DNA of 64,000 bases from a virus, in IMG/VR virus record IMGVR_UViG_3300050821_005814, positions 1 through 64,000 of that record. The stretch is one strand, 5' to 3'. The translations under genes and the position numbers were made by a program. The notes below the pieces were generated by a model that searched no databases, had not been told where the DNA came from, and saw nothing but the letters and a program-made list of their open reading frames with translations. Shown here in pieces: positions 57,765 through 64,000 of the stretch (positions within the stretch are counted from its first letter, which is position 1; each line of letters begins with the position of its first letter).

Positions 57765-58274
57765 ATGGTCAGACTAACGCCGAAGATGGTCGCGCCGACC
57801 GTCGCTATCAAGTTACGCGATGAGGTCATCGCCGAGATAGGCGATTGGCTGCTAATCATGCCAGACGACCAAGTTGTCGTCATGAACGATGCAGACGTGC
57901 GGGCAGTCTACACGCAGATCAAAGAGACTCATGCACCGGCAGGCAAAAAGTCCAAATACACGCGCGTTGTTGGCGTTTCGCCAAGATCATTTGCCGCCAT
58001 AATCAACGGCAAACCTGTGCGCGTCGGGGCGCAGACTATCCGCACATTGTCAGCCCTAAACGAGCTCCCTTTTGCACGCGGGACCACATCACAAGTAGCA
58101 AATAGGCTTACGCATCCTGATGATGCGCAGGTTTCAGCCCGCATGCTTGATGCAATCAGGTTTGAGTGCGTGCAATTGGATAAGTTCAATCGGCCCTTCA
58201 TATACCAACTCACGCCCGCAGGTGCGGAGGTCGTGCACCAATTCGGCAAGGAAGCAGGCAGAAAGGAATTCTGA
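57765..58274 (+). CDS. Winged-helix-like protein candidate
   Basis: A 169-residue protein with AGGAGG before ATG 57765. Residues about 95-160 (LNELPFARGTTSQVANRLTH, ARMLDAIRFECVQLDKFNRP, FIYQLTPAGAEVVHQFG) look like a winged helix: helices then a wing ending in the YQLTPAG strand common in MarR/PadR-like domains. The N-terminal half is a separate small domain. It is the first gene of the cluster leading to QueC. Function is inferred only. Confidence 0.6.
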   Translation: MVRLTPKMVAPTVAIKLRDEVIAEIGDWLLIMPDDQVVVMNDADVRAVYTQIKETHAPAGKKSKYTRVVGVSPRSFAAIINGKPVRVGAQTIRTLSALNELPFARGTTSQVANRLTHPDDAQVSARMLDAIRFECVQLDKFNRPFIYQLTPAGAEVVHQFGKEAGRKEF

Positions 58275-58276
58275 CT

Positions 58277-59041
58277 ATGGCTGAAATGATCACCTCGAAT
58301 CGCGCTGGCCCCCTCGCTAAGCGCGTATTGCTCTACTCAGGCGGCATGGATAGCGTCTGCTTTGACAACCTGCTCTTGCCTGACGTTTGCCTGTATGTGC
58401 GCAACAAAGCGCCCTATGCTGCATGCGAAGACTACTGCGTCGAGAAACTCGAGGCGCAGGACAAGATCAAAGGTGAGCTTGTGACACTCGATGCCAATGT
58501 GCTCGATCTCTCGCAATGGGAGCGCGATGACGCAATCGTGCCCAACCGCAATGCGCATCTCGTCCTACTCGCAAGCAACTATGGCGACCAGATCTATCTC
58601 AGTTCGGTCTATGGCGATCGATCCAACGACAAGGATGAGAAGTTCTACCGCCTGATGGAAATGCTACTCGGGCATATGTGGGATGAGCAGCATTGGACAA
58701 AGCGCCGGCGCTTCCGTATCTCAAGTCCCTTCAAGATGTGGACGAAATCAACGCTTGTCGACCGCTACTTGTCTCGCGGAGGTGACCACCTTGCGCTGCT
58801 GACATCCTACTCCTGCTACCGCGGGCAACCCAAGCATTGCGGCATCTGCAAGCCTTGCTTCCGCAAACGCGTCGCGCTCGAGAACAACTATATCGAAGTG
58901 CCGCGGGGTTACTTCGAGGATGACTTCTGGCGCCAAGACTGGTTTCATGAACTGCTGCCGCGCATGCAGGAAGGCAAGTATCGAGGCGATGAGGACAAGG
59001 ATGTACTCAAGTTCCTGCGGCTAAGGAATTTGCTTGCATAG
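58277..59041 (+). CDS. queC: QueC-like 7-cyano-7-deazaguanine (preQ0) synthase
   Basis: A 254-residue ATP pyrophosphatase. The PP-loop is LLYSGGMDSVC (Ser21-Ser26), followed by VPNRNAHLVLLASNYG and a C-terminal zinc site: Cys180, and CGICKPC (Cys188, Cys191, Cys194). QueC converts carboxy-deazaguanine to preQ0 using ATP and ammonia. The only three-base gap to the upstream gene suggests coupled expression. With FolE and DpdA downstream, the product would serve DNA modification. Host enzymes would supply the missing QueD and QueE steps if they are not elsewhere in the phage. Confidence 0.85.
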   Translation: MAEMITSNRAGPLAKRVLLYSGGMDSVCFDNLLLPDVCLYVRNKAPYAACEDYCVEKLEAQDKIKGELVTLDANVLDLSQWERDDAIVPNRNAHLVLLASNYGDQIYLSSVYGDRSNDKDEKFYRLMEMLLGHMWDEQHWTKRRRFRISSPFKMWTKSTLVDRYLSRGGDHLALLTSYSCYRGQPKHCGICKPCFRKRVALENNYIEVPRGYFEDDFWRQDWFHELLPRMQEGKYRGDEDKDVLKFLRLRNLLA

Positions 59042-59042
59042 C

Positions 59043-59070
59043 GCTGCGCATAGCTACTAGCTTGCGCAGC
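59043..59070 (+). other. 8-bp hairpin after QueC
   Basis: GCTGCGCA and TGCGCAGC enclose TAGCTACTAGCT, which can itself fold. No T-run follows. It may protect or process the mRNA between queC and the next gene. Confidence 0.4.
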
Positions 59071-59090
59071 CTAATGGGAGAACAGTAATC

Positions 59091-59321
59091 ATGGTTGCGA
59101 GCGTAAGCTCAATTGAGGCAGTCGTACGCATAGTGCGAAAGCATGTCTCAGATGAGAAGTTTCAGGTCATCGTGTCTGAGTTGATCGATGTGCCTGGTAA
59201 TGCATCGTTCCGCGAGTCGGTCATGCGCCTCGCCGACCTTGCTAACATTGGGCTTGATGGGCGGCCAACGCATGTGCGGCAGATCCGCAAGCGCGTGCGG
59301 CTTGTGCGGGTGAAGCTATGA
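59091..59321 (+). CDS. Small protein of unknown function
   Basis: A 76-residue protein, charged and helical (SSIEAVVRIVRKHVSDEKFQ, RESVMRLADLANIGLDGRPT), ending in a basic stretch (RQIRKRVRLVRVKL) that could touch nucleic acid. GGGAG lies upstream of ATG 59091. Its stop overlaps the next start (ATGA). No family recognised. Confidence 0.6.
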   Translation: MVASVSSIEAVVRIVRKHVSDEKFQVIVSELIDVPGNASFRESVMRLADLANIGLDGRPTHVRQIRKRVRLVRVKL

Positions 59322-59647
59322 CCGACACATCTCATGACTTCAGCGGCAAGTACGATGCATGGGAACTGCGCGTGTTCGATAGCGCGACAAGCTTCTCATG
59401 CGTCACGGTCTATGGCGGTGGTAGACGCGATAGGGCGGTGTTCTCCGATCTGCCCAGCGCCTTTAACGCAGCGCGCGACATGCAGCGCACATGCGTGTAT
59501 GCAGTGTCAGGCTTTGGTCACGGCATCTGCCTCGACCGCAAGCTATGGGATGTCTGGTTAGAGCGCTGGAACGAGAACCAACTGAGTAAGAAGATCACGC
59601 CGCGGCCTGTCAAGCGCCGCCGACGCGAGGCACTTGCATCTACCTAA
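59318..59647 (+). CDS. Small protein of unknown function
   Basis: A 109-residue protein starting at ATG 59318 in an ATGA overlap. It is aromatic-rich in the core (ELRVFDSATSFSCVTVYGGG, CVYAVSGFGHGICLDRKLWD) with a basic C-terminal tail (ITPRPVKRRRREALAST). Possibly a small nucleic-acid-associated protein. Not recognised. Confidence 0.6.
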   Translation: MTDTSHDFSGKYDAWELRVFDSATSFSCVTVYGGGRRDRAVFSDLPSAFNAARDMQRTCVYAVSGFGHGICLDRKLWDVWLERWNENQLSKKITPRPVKRRRREALAST

Positions 59648-59674
59648 GCAAGTGCACTAGGACGACCTGTGCTT

Positions 59675-59688
59675 GGTATATTGCTAAG
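59675..59688 (+). promoter_or_regulatory. Promoter-like motif GGTATATTGCTAAG
   Basis: Plus-strand copy of the recurring element, 27 bases after the previous stop and about 30 before the H1-like gene. Confidence 0.55.
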
Positions 59689-59718
59689 TCGGGAACACAA
59701 TGAGTCAGGAGCTAAGCG

Positions 59719-60351
59719 ATGGCTAACAAGACTGTCTACGACCTGCTGCTCGCCTTCGTGAAGGAGCAGGATGCTGACTTCGAGGAGCGCACCGAGAAGG
59801 AGACCGACCAGAAGTATCTCGCGCGCATGATGACCGTCATCTCGGAAGCAGACGAGGAAGTCTGGAACGGGCTCGACGAAGACGCGCAGAGCTGGTTCAA
59901 CGACGCGGCGATCGCGCGCAAAAAGCGGAAGGATGTCGACCTGCCAGACGGTTACGAGGCAGCGCCTGTGCCGGAGAAGGCAGCGCGCAAGAAGTCCGGT
60001 GCTGAGGCACTCGCTGAGACGACCGCCAAGAAGGCGGCTGGCAAGAAGGCGGCTGCACCTGCAAAGAAGGAAGCAGCTAAAAAGCAGGCTGCCCCGGCGA
60101 AGAAGGCGGCTGCCAAGAAGGAAGCTGCACCGAAGAAGGCTGCTGCTGCGACGAAGCCGAAGAAGGAACTGTCGGCTGCGCAGTTCATGCGGCAACTCGT
60201 CATCAAAAAGCACAACATCACAAACGAGGAAGTCGCGGAGAAGGTCGCCGCCAAGTTCGAGGACATCAGTGCAGCCACAATCGCCGCAACCGCGGGATTC
60301 ACGCGAAGCGTCATTCGCGACATGATCGAGATGGGCGTGCTATCGAGTTAA
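59719..60351 (+). CDS. H1-like Lys/Ala-rich DNA-binding protein
   Basis: A 210-residue protein in three parts. Residues 1-85 are an acidic helical domain (LLLAFVKEQDADFEERTEKE). Residues about 85-150 are tandem Lys/Ala repeats (AAKK, AKKEAA, PAKK motifs), like histone H1 tails and bacterial H1-like proteins. Residues about 153-210 are a small HTH-like domain (LVIKKHNITNEEVAEKVAAK, GFTRSVIRDMIEMGVLSS). It may compact phage DNA or regulate genes. It has its own promoter-like motif and a strong terminator right after it, so it is probably transcribed alone and abundantly. Confidence 0.75.
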   Translation: MANKTVYDLLLAFVKEQDADFEERTEKETDQKYLARMMTVISEADEEVWNGLDEDAQSWFNDAAIARKKRKDVDLPDGYEAAPVPEKAARKKSGAEALAETTAKKAAGKKAAAPAKKEAAKKQAAPAKKAAAKKEAAPKKAAAATKPKKELSAAQFMRQLVIKKHNITNEEVAEKVAAKFEDISAATIAATAGFTRSVIRDMIEMGVLSS

Positions 60352-60397
60352 CCTCCGCGTCTCTAGTTCTCCCAGGACAGCGTAGAGGTTGGCGGGA

Positions 60398-60434
60398 GGG
60401 GGCGGTCCTTGAGCGAGGCCGCCCCCTTTCTTTT
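60398..60434 (+). terminator. Rho-independent terminator after H1-like gene
   Basis: Stem GGGGGCGG/CCGCCCCC (60398-60405 with 60419-60426) followed by TTTCTTTT. It is 46 bases past the stop of the H1-like gene. The remainder up to 60510 shows no other signal. Confidence 0.9.
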
Positions 60435-60510
60435 GCAGCCTACCCCTAGCATGACAGCGCCCCTAATGCTGGAAGCTGCGGAGCCCCCCGTCCTAGCTCG
60501 CTCGCGATGG

Positions 60511-60525
60511 GGGTATATTGCTTAG
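60511..60525 (+). promoter_or_regulatory. Promoter-like motif GGGTATATTGCTTAG
   Basis: Best example of the recurring element: after a terminator, about 25 bases before ATG 60550, with CCTAGCTC about 20 bases upstream. It would drive folE, the OMP decarboxylase-like gene and dpdA. Confidence 0.6.
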
Positions 60526-60549
60526 CTGGACCCCATTTGCAGGACCGTC

Positions 60550-61176
60550 ATGTCAATGCACCCCGATGACTTCGCGCTCCCGCTTGAGCGCTCGCTTGAG
60601 CGCCCTTCCAAGTTTGACGCGCTAGCCGCTATGCGCACCATACTGCGTTACATAGGCGAAGACCCCTTGCGACCAGGCTTGCTTGAAACGCCAGACCGCG
60701 TGTTGCGCGCATGGGAACGCGAATGGGGGCGCGGGTATCGTGAAGACCCCAGCAAGTTTGCCCGGCTGTTCGAGGAAGAGCAGCCCTTCTATGACTCCAT
60801 GGTCATCGTGCGACACATTCGTGTGCGCAGCATGTGCGAGCACCACATGGCACCATTCATCGGCTACGCGCATGTCGGCTACCTGCCGAAAGACGCGCGA
60901 CATGTCGTTGGCATCTCGAAGCTTGCGCGCATCGTTGATCACTTCTCCCGCCGCTTGCAGGTGCAGGAACGCCTGACCTACGAGATCGTAGACTTCATCA
61001 TGGACAAGATCACCGATCTCGGGGCTGGCGTCATCATATGTGCCAAGCATACCTGCATGTGTACGCGTGGCGTGAATGAGGCGGAGGCTGAGACCGTTAC
61101 GTCAGCGCTGAAGGGGGCATTCTTTGACAACCCTGAAACGCGGTCCGAGTTCCTGCGCTTAGCGCATCCTAAATAG
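60550..61176 (+). CDS. folE: GTP cyclohydrolase I
   Basis: A 208-residue enzyme converting GTP to dihydroneopterin triphosphate, the first step of folate and of 7-deazaguanine synthesis. It has the folE signatures: ETPDRVLRAW, RVRSMCEHHMAPFIGYAHVG (Cys96, His99), then GISKLARIVDHFSRRLQVQE and KHTCMCTRG (Cys169), which complete the zinc site. Its length is typical for the core enzyme. AGGA precedes ATG 60550. In this setting it most likely feeds preQ0 synthesis for DNA modification. Confidence 0.92.
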   Translation: MSMHPDDFALPLERSLERPSKFDALAAMRTILRYIGEDPLRPGLLETPDRVLRAWEREWGRGYREDPSKFARLFEEEQPFYDSMVIVRHIRVRSMCEHHMAPFIGYAHVGYLPKDARHVVGISKLARIVDHFSRRLQVQERLTYEIVDFIMDKITDLGAGVIICAKHTCMCTRGVNEAEAETVTSALKGAFFDNPETRSEFLRLAHPK

Positions 61177-61185
61177 GAGAGCACT

Positions 61186-61830
61186 ATGAGTAAGCTTGTA
61201 ATCTCCATTGACGACAACATCATCTTCAAGCTGTTTCAGCAATCGAGCCTGATGCCTCCATGCATGTTGAAGATCGGTTGGTTGCAGGTGCTTGCTGCGA
61301 CCGCTGCGACGACGTTCGCTGGCCACATGCTGGATGTCAAGCTGTTCGATACGCCAGACAAGGTCTATAAGATTGTCAGCGATTTGACGCACCACTTTGA
61401 ACCCGCCTTTCTGTCTGTGCATGCGGCAGGAGGGCGCGAGATGCTCAATGCTGCATATGCCGCGGCGGCGGGGACGAACACGGAGCTGTTCGCAGTTGGC
61501 GTAATGACAACCGATCATGCAGCAAGAGGGATTGAGGAACTATCGCGCAATGTCGAGCTTGCTACGATGGCGCTGGAGACAGGTATCAACTATCTAAGTT
61601 GCAGTATGGATTCTGTGCATTTCCTGAAGACGATGTTCCCGGCGCTCAAGCTAATCGTGCCCGGCATCCGCATGGGCAACAGCGACCTTCGTATGGTCAA
61701 GGACCATGCGCGCGTGCACGAACCGACAGACCGACGTGTCGACTACTACGTCGTCGGGCGACCTATCACGCAATCGGCAGCACCCTTTGTGGAGGCGAAG
61801 CGTTACTTCGATGTGATCGATGCCCTCTAA
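61186..61830 (+). CDS. Orotidine-5'-phosphate decarboxylase-like protein
   Basis: A 214-residue protein of the OMP decarboxylase/KGPDC superfamily. The signature D-x-K-x-x-D is complete (LDVKLFD, Asp50, Lys52, Asp55), with Asp9 (SIDDN), Lys29 (LKIGW), VPGIRMG and VVGRPIT (Gly191, Arg192) as substrate and phosphate loops. OMP decarboxylase makes UMP. It is encoded nine bases after folE and overlaps dpdA by eleven bases, tying it to the base-modification genes. It may supply pyrimidines or act on a modified nucleotide. AGGAG precedes ATG 61186. Confidence 0.8.
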   Translation: MSKLVISIDDNIIFKLFQQSSLMPPCMLKIGWLQVLAATAATTFAGHMLDVKLFDTPDKVYKIVSDLTHHFEPAFLSVHAAGGREMLNAAYAAAAGTNTELFAVGVMTTDHAARGIEELSRNVELATMALETGINYLSCSMDSVHFLKTMFPALKLIVPGIRMGNSDLRMVKDHARVHEPTDRRVDYYVVGRPITQSAAPFVEAKRYFDVIDAL

Positions 61831-62884
61831 GCGCAAGGCGGGCACGCCGAAAGTCTGCATGCTCATAGATAGCGGCGCCTACTCAGCGTGGCGATTGAAG
61901 AAGCCAGTCAACCTCGATCAGTACTGCGACTTCTTGAAAGCCAATCTCGACTGGATCAACGGCTATGTCAACATGGATGTCATCATCCCGGAAGACCCTG
62001 AGAAGGCAGCAGCAGCAGGCTTCGAGAACTTTAAGTGCATGCGGCGCAAGGGACTCAATCCCATCCCTGTTGTGCACGCAGGCGAGGACATCAAGTGGAC
62101 CTATCGCTATCTCGATGCGAAGTGTGACTACCTGGGGATTTCCTCATCCATGTTAGGGCATCGTCCAGGCGGCATGGCGGACGACTGGTATGCGGAGGTC
62201 TGGTCGCATCTCGTTGACAGTCAGGGTAATCCCATCGTCAAGACGCATGCGTTCGGCGAGGGGCGGCAGGAAGCTATGCAGCGCTTCCCCTGGTACTCCG
62301 CTGACAGCGCGAGCTGGATTTATGCGTCGCAGCGCAGCGGACGTGTCAAGCTTATTGGCGGGCGTGATGTGCAGTTCCGTGCTGACGGTCTGCATACCGA
62401 ACGCGAACCCGACATCCTATCACTCGCCAAACATGATCACGGCGAGTTTAGCCGCATACTGGCAGACGAAGGGATTGACTGGGAAAGCTTCAAGGAGCGT
62501 TCAGGTCGCCCCGCCTACACCATTCGCACCTATTTGACCTGCAAGTACTTCCTTTGGTTGGAGAAGTACATACGCGGCATGCAGCCGATTGCTTTCCATC
62601 CGACATCCTTGTTTGGGCGCCCAAAGGTGAAGCTGCCGGGCATTCGGCTTAACGCATTCAACCTGCATCTCGTGCTTGGCGGCAATGCGTCAGCGCAAGC
62701 TGTGTTTGCGCATGCAGGCGGGACAAACGCCCTTGTGTCATTCTTTCACATCCTCGAGTTTGCGCACTACGCGACACTTCGCGACTTCGTGTATAATCCT
62801 CTCAAGACCTGTCAAACAGCAGAGCATCTGAAAGGGTACTACGATGTCATCGACAAGCTCGTTAAAGCGCCGGCAGCAGCGTAA
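61820..62884 (+). CDS. dpdA: DpdA-like DNA-guanine transglycosylase
   Basis: A 354-residue protein resembling the phage DpdA branch of tRNA-guanine transglycosylases. It has MLIDSGAYSAWRLKKPVNLD (Asp17), WINGYVNMDVIIPEDP (Asp53), NPIPVVHAGEDIKW, YLGISSSMLGH and the later TRED-like THAFGEGRQEAM to WYSADSASWIYASQRSGRV region. DpdA swaps guanine in DNA for preQ0 or a derivative, which protects phage DNA from restriction. Asp17 and Asp53 are candidate catalytic residues by analogy. The start overlaps the previous gene by eleven bases. Confidence 0.8.
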   Translation: MPSKRKAGTPKVCMLIDSGAYSAWRLKKPVNLDQYCDFLKANLDWINGYVNMDVIIPEDPEKAAAAGFENFKCMRRKGLNPIPVVHAGEDIKWTYRYLDAKCDYLGISSSMLGHRPGGMADDWYAEVWSHLVDSQGNPIVKTHAFGEGRQEAMQRFPWYSADSASWIYASQRSGRVKLIGGRDVQFRADGLHTEREPDILSLAKHDHGEFSRILADEGIDWESFKERSGRPAYTIRTYLTCKYFLWLEKYIRGMQPIAFHPTSLFGRPKVKLPGIRLNAFNLHLVLGGNASAQAVFAHAGGTNALVSFFHILEFAHYATLRDFVYNPLKTCQTAEHLKGYYDVIDKLVKAPAAA

Positions 62885-63272
62885 GAGCAGCGCGAACATG
62901 CAGCGCTTGTTGCATGCGCGTAAAGTGATGGAGCAGGTGCGTGATGAGCAGCGGCCATTCAATATGGCGACGTGGTTTGCGCCATCTGATCCAGAGTATG
63001 CGCATGACTGCCAGACTGCCGCTTGCTTTGGCGGTTGGTGCGCGCGAGATCCGCTGTTTCAGGCTGAGGGACTCGGAATCTTTATGGAGATGCCAGCTTA
63101 CAGCGACAGGGTAGGGTCAGTCGCACTAGCGAACTTCTTCAACATTAAGCTGCCCGACGCCAAGTTCCTGACGCTGCCGCGTAATTATGAGGAGCTCGTC
63201 GGCACCGCTGACAGAATCCAACCGCAACACGTCATCGACCATCTCGACATAGTCATAAAGAGGTACTCATGA
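62844..63272 (+). CDS. Small protein with C-x-T-x2-C-x2-GWC motif
   Basis: A 142-residue protein from ATG 62844, overlapping dpdA by 41 bases with AAAGGG upstream; ATG 62898 is an alternative. It contains FNMATWFAPSDPEYAHDCQT then AACFGGWC, a cysteine motif seen in a widespread phage and bacterial family of unknown function. The first 20 residues are basic. The stop overlaps the next start (ATGA). Confidence 0.65.
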   Translation: MSSTSSLKRRQQRKSSANMQRLLHARKVMEQVRDEQRPFNMATWFAPSDPEYAHDCQTAACFGGWCARDPLFQAEGLGIFMEMPAYSDRVGSVALANFFNIKLPDAKFLTLPRNYEELVGTADRIQPQHVIDHLDIVIKRYS

Positions 63273-64000
63273 ATAGCTCTGAGCTCAATGCAGCTCTCAA
63301 GCCGTTTCGGCAGATCGCAAACAACAATGCGCTCTCGCCAATCTACCGCTCCCTCGCTGTGTCAGCGAAGCGCATACGAGGAGAAGCAAGCTTCGCGCAT
63401 TTGGATGCAGCAGTCGACTTGCCGCTTGAACGCGAGATCTGCGTTGACACACGTATCTTCCTTGCAGTTGTCGACTCGCTGCCAAGCAACAGCGACCTGA
63501 CGCTTGAAGCCAACGAGAACGTCCTCGCATGGAAGTGCGGTTCGGCGTCCGGCCGCCTAGCACTCGCTGCAATCGACATCCCAAAGGTCCCCTGGCCGCG
63601 CACAGGTAATGCAGCGTTCACACCAACAGACGCATTCAAGCAAGCACTCGAACTTGGTGCGCTCTCATGCGCTGACCAGACTACGGACTCGTCAGGACTG
63701 CGGGGCGTTGTCATTGACAACCGCGGCGACCTGACTATCGCGTCGTCAGACGCAACGACGCTCAGCGTTGCAAGCCTAGACCTTGGGTTCAAGGACTGGC
63801 CGGATCTCGTGACGATGCCGCCAGACGGTATGCGCTTGCTCGCGAGCGTGATCACGGCAGATGAGGGTGATCTCGCATTCCAAGCGGCGGGTAAAGCAGG
63901 CGACCCAGCGCACATGTACTACTCTGACACGAAGCTGCGCTGCGCTATCCCGCAAGCGAAAGCATTGACGCGTGATCTCGCTAAGACCGTGAAGGAGTAC
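63269..64000 (+). CDS. Sliding clamp (DNA polymerase processivity)-like protein, partial
   Basis: 244 codons from ATG 63269 (ATGA overlap) to the right edge, still open. The fold pattern is that of DnaN/PCNA-type clamps: ELNAALKPFRQIANNNALSP, YRSLAVSAKRIRGEASF, REICVDTRIFLAVVDSLPSN, LTLEANENVLAWKCGSASGR and a second repeat RGVVIDNRGDLTIASSDATT. Clamps tether the polymerase to DNA. The last part is cut off, so the final domain and any DNA polymerase partner cannot be seen. Confidence 0.6.
   Translation, partial: MNSSELNAALKPFRQIANNNALSPIYRSLAVSAKRIRGEASFAHLDAAVDLPLEREICVDTRIFLAVVDSLPSNSDLTLEANENVLAWKCGSASGRLALAAIDIPKVPWPRTGNAAFTPTDAFKQALELGALSCADQTTDSSGLRGVVIDNRGDLTIASSDATTLSVASLDLGFKDWPDLVTMPPDGMRLLASVITADEGDLAFQAAGKAGDPAHMYYSDTKLRCAIPQAKALTRDLAKTVKEY

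Noticed and set aside
1-64000. tRNA genes, integrase, insertion sequences
   Set aside because: No cloverleaf with a TTCGA-type arm, no tyrosine or serine recombinase and no transposase were recognised by eye; a tRNAscan run would settle the first point.

Overview
The window is part of the genome of a tailed bacteriophage with a contractile tail (myovirus morphology). The evidence is a complete set of virion genes: two terminase subunits, portal, MuF-like protein, prohead protease, major capsid protein, neck proteins, tail sheath, tail tube, tape measure and baseplate genes. The sequence is moderately GC-rich. Nothing in it identifies the host species. Sec, Tat and PEP-CTERM-like sorting signals on phage proteins point to a Gram-negative, probably proteobacterial, host. 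No tRNA, rRNA, CRISPR array, insertion sequence or integrase was recognised.

Layout. From position 1 to about 53.3 kb nearly everything is on the minus strand and reads right to left. It begins with small genes and a NusG-like regulator (53.3-50.5 kb), then small terminase, ten small genes and large terminase (50.5-45.8 kb). Next are small membrane, zinc-motif and HTH-like proteins and a possible spanin pair (45.8-43.1 kb). The head block follows (43.1-31.0 kb): portal fused to a pyrophosphatase-like domain, MuF, topoisomerase IB-like protein, DUF2213 protease, decoration protein, DUF2184 capsid protein and a DUF4054 connector. From 30.9 to 9.5 kb lies a block of very large, repetitive adhesin or tailspike-like proteins. 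Almost all of them begin with a Sec signal peptide and one with a Tat signal. From 9.5 kb to position 1 are the neck and tail genes: tail completion, neck terminator, DUF3383 sheath, DUF3277 tube, tail assembly chaperones with a -1 frameshift, tape measure with lysozyme domain, Dit-like, plug, hub and a Gp138-like spike cut by the window edge.

At 53.3-54.3 kb is a non-coding divergent region with paired palindromes, hairpins and promoter-like motifs. From 54.3 kb to the end the genes are on the plus strand: a zinc-binding/Toprim primase, a possible sigma-like protein, a winged-helix candidate, QueC, an H1-like Lys/Ala-rich protein, FolE, an OMP decarboxylase-like enzyme, a DpdA-like transglycosylase and a probable sliding clamp that runs off the right edge. 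QueC, FolE and DpdA suggest that 7-deazaguanine bases are made and inserted into the phage DNA.

Genes are tightly packed. Many starts overlap the preceding stop (ATGA, TGATG, GTGA), which suggests translational coupling. Several genes use GTG or TTG starts, and three supported genes are under 60 codons (45649..45795, 49008..49187, 51816..51980). A motif close to GGGTATATTGCTWAG recurs upstream of genes on both strands and is proposed as a phage promoter element. The most unusual features are the exported adhesin cassette, the topoisomerase IB and pyrophosphatase-like domains embedded in the head module, the modified-base cluster with an OMP decarboxylase-like enzyme, and two structured non-coding regions.
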